Assembly: GCF_026210795.1 (NCBI RefSeq)
Contig: NC_089430.1
Location: 2,604,001 to 2,668,000 of the forward strand
DNA length: 64,000 nt
Direction of reading: 5' to 3'
Source: Rhizophagus irregularis
Taxonomy: Eukaryota; Glomeromycota; Glomeromycetes; Glomerales; Glomeraceae
Position 1 is the stretch's first letter. The number at the start of each line of letters is the position of its first letter. This document shows, piece after piece, positions 60,823 through 64,000 of the stretch. Below the pieces are notes generated by a model. The model was not told where the DNA came from. It searched no databases and saw only the letters and a program-made list of their open reading frames with translations. Position numbers and translations under genes: made by a program.

Positions 60823-60980
60823 ACAGTAACATCCCTCTAAGTGCACTCCCCTTGGGACCATAGTAAAAAAAATAGTACGATAGAATGTGCACTTAGAGAG
60901 GGTGTGCATTTATAGAGAGTAAAATATTAAGAGCTCTTATAAGTTGGGACCAGGCCCACCGTGCACTTAAAGAGAATTTA
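60823..60980. repeat. Inverted repeat of pogo/Tc1-type end sequence
   Basis: CCCTCTAAGTGCAC at 60833-60846 is inverted at 60887-60902 (GTGCACTTAGAGAGGG), and a second looser inverted copy follows at 60960-60975 (GTGCACTTAAAGAGAA). The text CAGTAACATCCCTCTAAGTG and the nearby GGGACC words recall the termini of pogo-type MITEs in many eukaryotes. The assignment is by resemblance only. Confidence 0.45.
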
Positions 60981-61452
60981 TATAATGCGTACACTTATCA
61001 CATCGAATATTTTAAATGTTAACGAAACGTTCCGAAAATAAAAGAATGTCAAGTTTTCATCAACATTCTCAACAATTACTTCTATGTTCATTATATCGAA
61101 ATAATTACCTAGTAATTTCGAACCGATTTCGTCCCGTTTGCAAAAATTTACCAAACGAGTAGTTTGTCATAATCCCAATCATATTGTCATCATCCAATAG
61201 GAATAGTTTGCAGGTATAAAAAAAAATTCTTGATATTTGATTAGATGTTATATATTTAAGCAAAGTTATTGGTTCGAAGTATCAATTTTTTTTCCTTATA
61301 AAATTTCTAATTATTTTAAGGGGCTAACTTTATTAGGAATTAATTGCACAAATAAATTGATAGGATCTACATAATCTCCAAATGTTCTAACGAATCCAAT
61401 ATGAAATAATTCAATTTATCACTTCTATTCATTAATTCATAACATTGCATGA

Positions 61453-61584
61453 CCATTTAGATCGAAAATTTTGGATTCGGTAATTGATAAAAGTTTTGAT
61501 TTAAATAAAATACGGTTCGATTGTAATTATACTGTAGTTAACTCCATTTGGAATGAATATGATTGGGCGTTAATTGAACCCTGA
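61453..61584 (+). other. Short coding-like scrap, unknown
   Basis: A 43-codon open stretch bounded by stops, with unusually protein-like composition for this region (SKILDSVIDKSFDLNKI, later SIWNEYDWALIEP). No start codon and no neighbours in frame. Perhaps a last exon or a relic. Confidence 0.25.
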
Positions 61585-62107
61585 TATTATATTAATATTA
61601 TCGAATGCATATGATTATTAGTTTATTACGAGACCCTTGATAACATTTTTTTTTTCAAAGTTCATATAATACAATAATTGTTTATTTCAAAAATTTTTCT
61701 TTCCTCCATGTTCAATAAACCGATTGGTTTGATTATTTGCTTTTGTTACTACGGATATTTGATCAACCAAAATATTGAAAATTACTAAAATTACTGTAAT
61801 TCAATTACTATTTTGTATTGTTTTAAAGGTTAAAATAACTATAACCAAATATATTATTAGATATGACGCAAAGTGTAGAAACATGTTCAACAATTTGCTG
61901 AAATTACCAAAAAAGTCGGAATTGTTTTAACTTGTTTTAGAAAATGAACTTACCAAAAATACACAAATACAAGTTTTTTGATAAATTTAAAATTACTTTT
62001 CTTACTATTTTAAGGAATTTCTCACAAGAAATCCGTCCTAATTTTTTTCTTTCTTTTTTCTTTCTTTTTTCTTTTTTTTTGTAGAAAAAAAAAAAGAATA
62101 AAATAAA

Positions 62108-63905
62108 ATGACATCCATTAGAAAAGAATTAATTGTCGCTACACTTAATAAAATTGTTTCCTTAACAGATTATAAAATTTATAATGACATAAATAAGCGA
62201 TATGAATTTCAAAAGAAAACAATCCTTGATGATAAATCTCTTACGAAAGTTGAACGGATGGAGGCGATAAACTCATTGACCATATATTATGATTATCAAA
62301 AAGTTCTTTATAATAAAGGAACAAAAAGATTGTGTGAAGAATGTCAACAAATTTGTTTTGCGACATTATATTGTGAACATTGTGTTCGAACCTATTTAAA
62401 AAATAATTTTTCAAATTGGACGTCCGGAAATTATTATATTGATGATTTAATACAAAAATGTCAATTGGAATCTCTTCGCCCGGATCAAATAATTGAATGG
62501 ATACCATATGATAATTTACAAAATATTGAATACATAAGTTCTAAAGTTTATTCGGCAGATTGGATTGATGGAAGATATTATATATGGGATCCTGAGTTGG
62601 AACAATTAAAAAGGTTCGGAATGCATAAAGTGATACTTAAGAGACTAATAAATGTTAACAATGCTAATGAAAATTGGTTTGAAGAGGTATATATTTTTAA
62701 ATATATTCTTTGAATTTTTCTAATAAACTTATTAACAAATATCTTTAAAAATTCTCTAGGCAAAATCAAATTTAACTATAAGTAACAAATATTCAGGAAT
62801 TGTTAGATTTTATGGTCTGACTCAAGATCCATCAAATAATAAAGATTATATGCTTGTTATGTATTTAATGGATAAGAACTTAAAAAGTTATTTACAACAA
62901 CATAAATGTACATGGAAAGAAAAAATAGCCGTGGTATATGATATAATTGAAGCGCTTTATAGGATTCATATTAATAATGCAGTTCATCAAAATTTACATT
63001 CTGGAAATATCTTGTACTCACAAGATAAGAATTTTTGGTATATAAGTGATTTTGGATTTTGTGGACCTGCTGATAAATCAACAAATTATATATACGGAAA
63101 TCTTCCCTATATAGCACCTGAAGCTATGATGGGAAAGGGATATACTTTTGCGTCTGATATATATAGTTTCGGTATACTTATGTGGGAAATTTTATCAGGT
63201 CAAATACCTTTTAATGATCATGAACATAATTATGATCTTGCAATGAAAATAGTTAACGGTATTAGACCAAAGATTGTTTCAAGCATTCCATTAAATTATG
63301 AAAAATTAATGAAACAATGTTGGGACGCTGATCCATTAAAAAGACCTAATACAGCAACCCTTCGTAATAAGATCAAAAAAATGTGGGGAGATTCTTATAA
63401 TGATGATAATGAGTTTAATACTTTAGAATATAATGATTCATCTCAACTTTCTCAAGTTAACTTAAATTCAAATTCAAAATTAAGTTCAAGTTCTAAAATA
63501 AGCTCATTATCAGCTAGTAAACTTTATCAATTTGAAAATTTGCCGGAACCAAGAAATGCAACTGAAGGTAAGATAATAATGTATAAAAACTTTTTATATA
63601 AATCAACTATTAACTCATACTTATTTATTAATATCAATTTAATTAAACACAACAAGAAGGTAAATAATCATTATGATAATTACTTTAATACTTTAAATAT
63701 AATAACTTTATGTACATTTTGATTTTTATAGCGTTTCATAGTAAATCTTATGTACCAGTTGATAACAGTAAGTTTATTTGAGTTAACATTATAAAAATAC
63801 ATTATACTTATCCGTTTTTCATCATTAGTGAAAGAATTTGATAATGACCCGATAGAAAATCAAGATGATTCGGAATCCAAAAGTACTATAATGTTTGAAA
63901 TTTAG
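62108..63905 (+). CDS. Probable pseudokinase, Cys-rich/WIPYD family
   Basis: Relative of the kinases at 37729 and 17426. Exons 62108-62686, 62760-63567, 63732-63767 and 63829-63905 sum to 1500 nt (499 residues) in frame. The N-terminus (MTSIRKELIVATLNKIVSL) leads to the Cys-rich segment (CEECQQIC, YCEHC), FSNWTSGN and WIPYDNLQNIEY. The glycine loop is eroded (YISSKVYSADW, glycines lost), while the lysine is kept in HKVILKRL. The catalytic loop reads VHQNLHSGNILY: HRD has become HQN, so the catalytic aspartate is absent, whereas DFG (ISDFGFCGPADKS) and APE (YIAPEAMMG) remain. The C-lobe is complete (DADPLKRPNT). The Ser-rich tail ends LPEPRNATE plus two short exons. The frame is fully open, so it is likely expressed as a non-catalytic regulator or scaffold rather than a dead gene. 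Confidence 0.85.
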
Positions 63906-64000
63906 ATCTATTTATTTAATTTATTGGTTTCTAATAAAGACATCTTTATTAAAATAGGTATTGATAGCGTTAATGAACCGTATAATCATATATCAAAATC

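Larger units (their letters stand above)
60171..62107. other. Intergenic; inverted repeat and one coding-like scrap
   Basis: Includes the inverted-repeat patch at 60823-60980 and a short open piece at 61453-61584. CT-rich and A-rich runs at 62040-62100 precede the kinase start and probably form its promoter and leader. Nothing else recognised. Confidence 0.4.

Noticed and set aside
62108-63905. Treating the HQN gene as a plain pseudogene
   Set aside because: The frame is open across four exons with good splice sites and an exact codon total, so an expressed pseudokinase is the better reading.

Overview
The window is nuclear DNA of a filamentous fungus. It is strongly A+T-rich, the genes carry many short GT-AG introns, and there are large tandem and dispersed gene families plus many short inverted-repeat elements. 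The kinase family with the N-terminal Cys-rich segment and the WIPYD motif, the kinase-Sel1 fusion, and the A+T bias all suggest an arbuscular mycorrhizal fungus of the Rhizophagus irregularis type (Glomeromycotina). That assignment is inference from family knowledge; there is no rRNA gene here to test it.

Positions 540-31324 hold a same-strand array of VIT plus von Willebrand factor A genes (VWA5A/PARP4-like architecture). Four copies look whole (540, 6066, 13981, 28126) and three are broken pieces (12371, 22470, 27513). All whole copies share the same exon plan, including an identical 21-nt second exon. The second copy has a long FG-repeat region, like an FG nucleoporin, between the vWA part and the C-terminal helical module. 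Between these genes lie a deleted kinase pseudogene (17426), a coiled-coil fragment, a LINE reverse-transcriptase scrap (24597), a small secreted Cys-rich protein gene (25647, minus) and several MITE-like elements.

Positions 32896-44485 hold three kinase-like genes. The first (32896) is the most interesting: an N-terminal helical bundle like MLKL or fungal HeLo-like death domains, a kinase domain that has lost the DFG aspartate and the glycine loop, and C-terminal Sel1-like repeats. This is a candidate fungal necroptosis-type executioner or adaptor. Two minus-strand kinases (37729 and 44485) belong to the Cys-rich/WIPYD family. They are separated by a 5-kb stretch without genes that carries a foldback-like element.

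Positions 45734-58145 are a conserved housekeeping block: a Tgl4/Tgl5-like patatin triacylglycerol lipase, a coiled-coil protein (possibly DUF4048), a FAHD1-type fumarylacetoacetate-hydrolase-family enzyme, a Gir2/RWDD1-like RWD protein and an Atg22-like vacuolar transporter. The last 6 kb hold repeat elements, uncertain gene fragments, and a further Cys-rich/WIPYD kinase (62108) whose catalytic HRD is HQN, so it is probably a pseudokinase.

Exon borders were read by eye from GT-AG signals and reading-frame continuity. For most genes the spliced length comes out as a whole number of codons; exceptions are stated. No tRNA, rRNA, CRISPR array or LTR/virus-like element was recognised.
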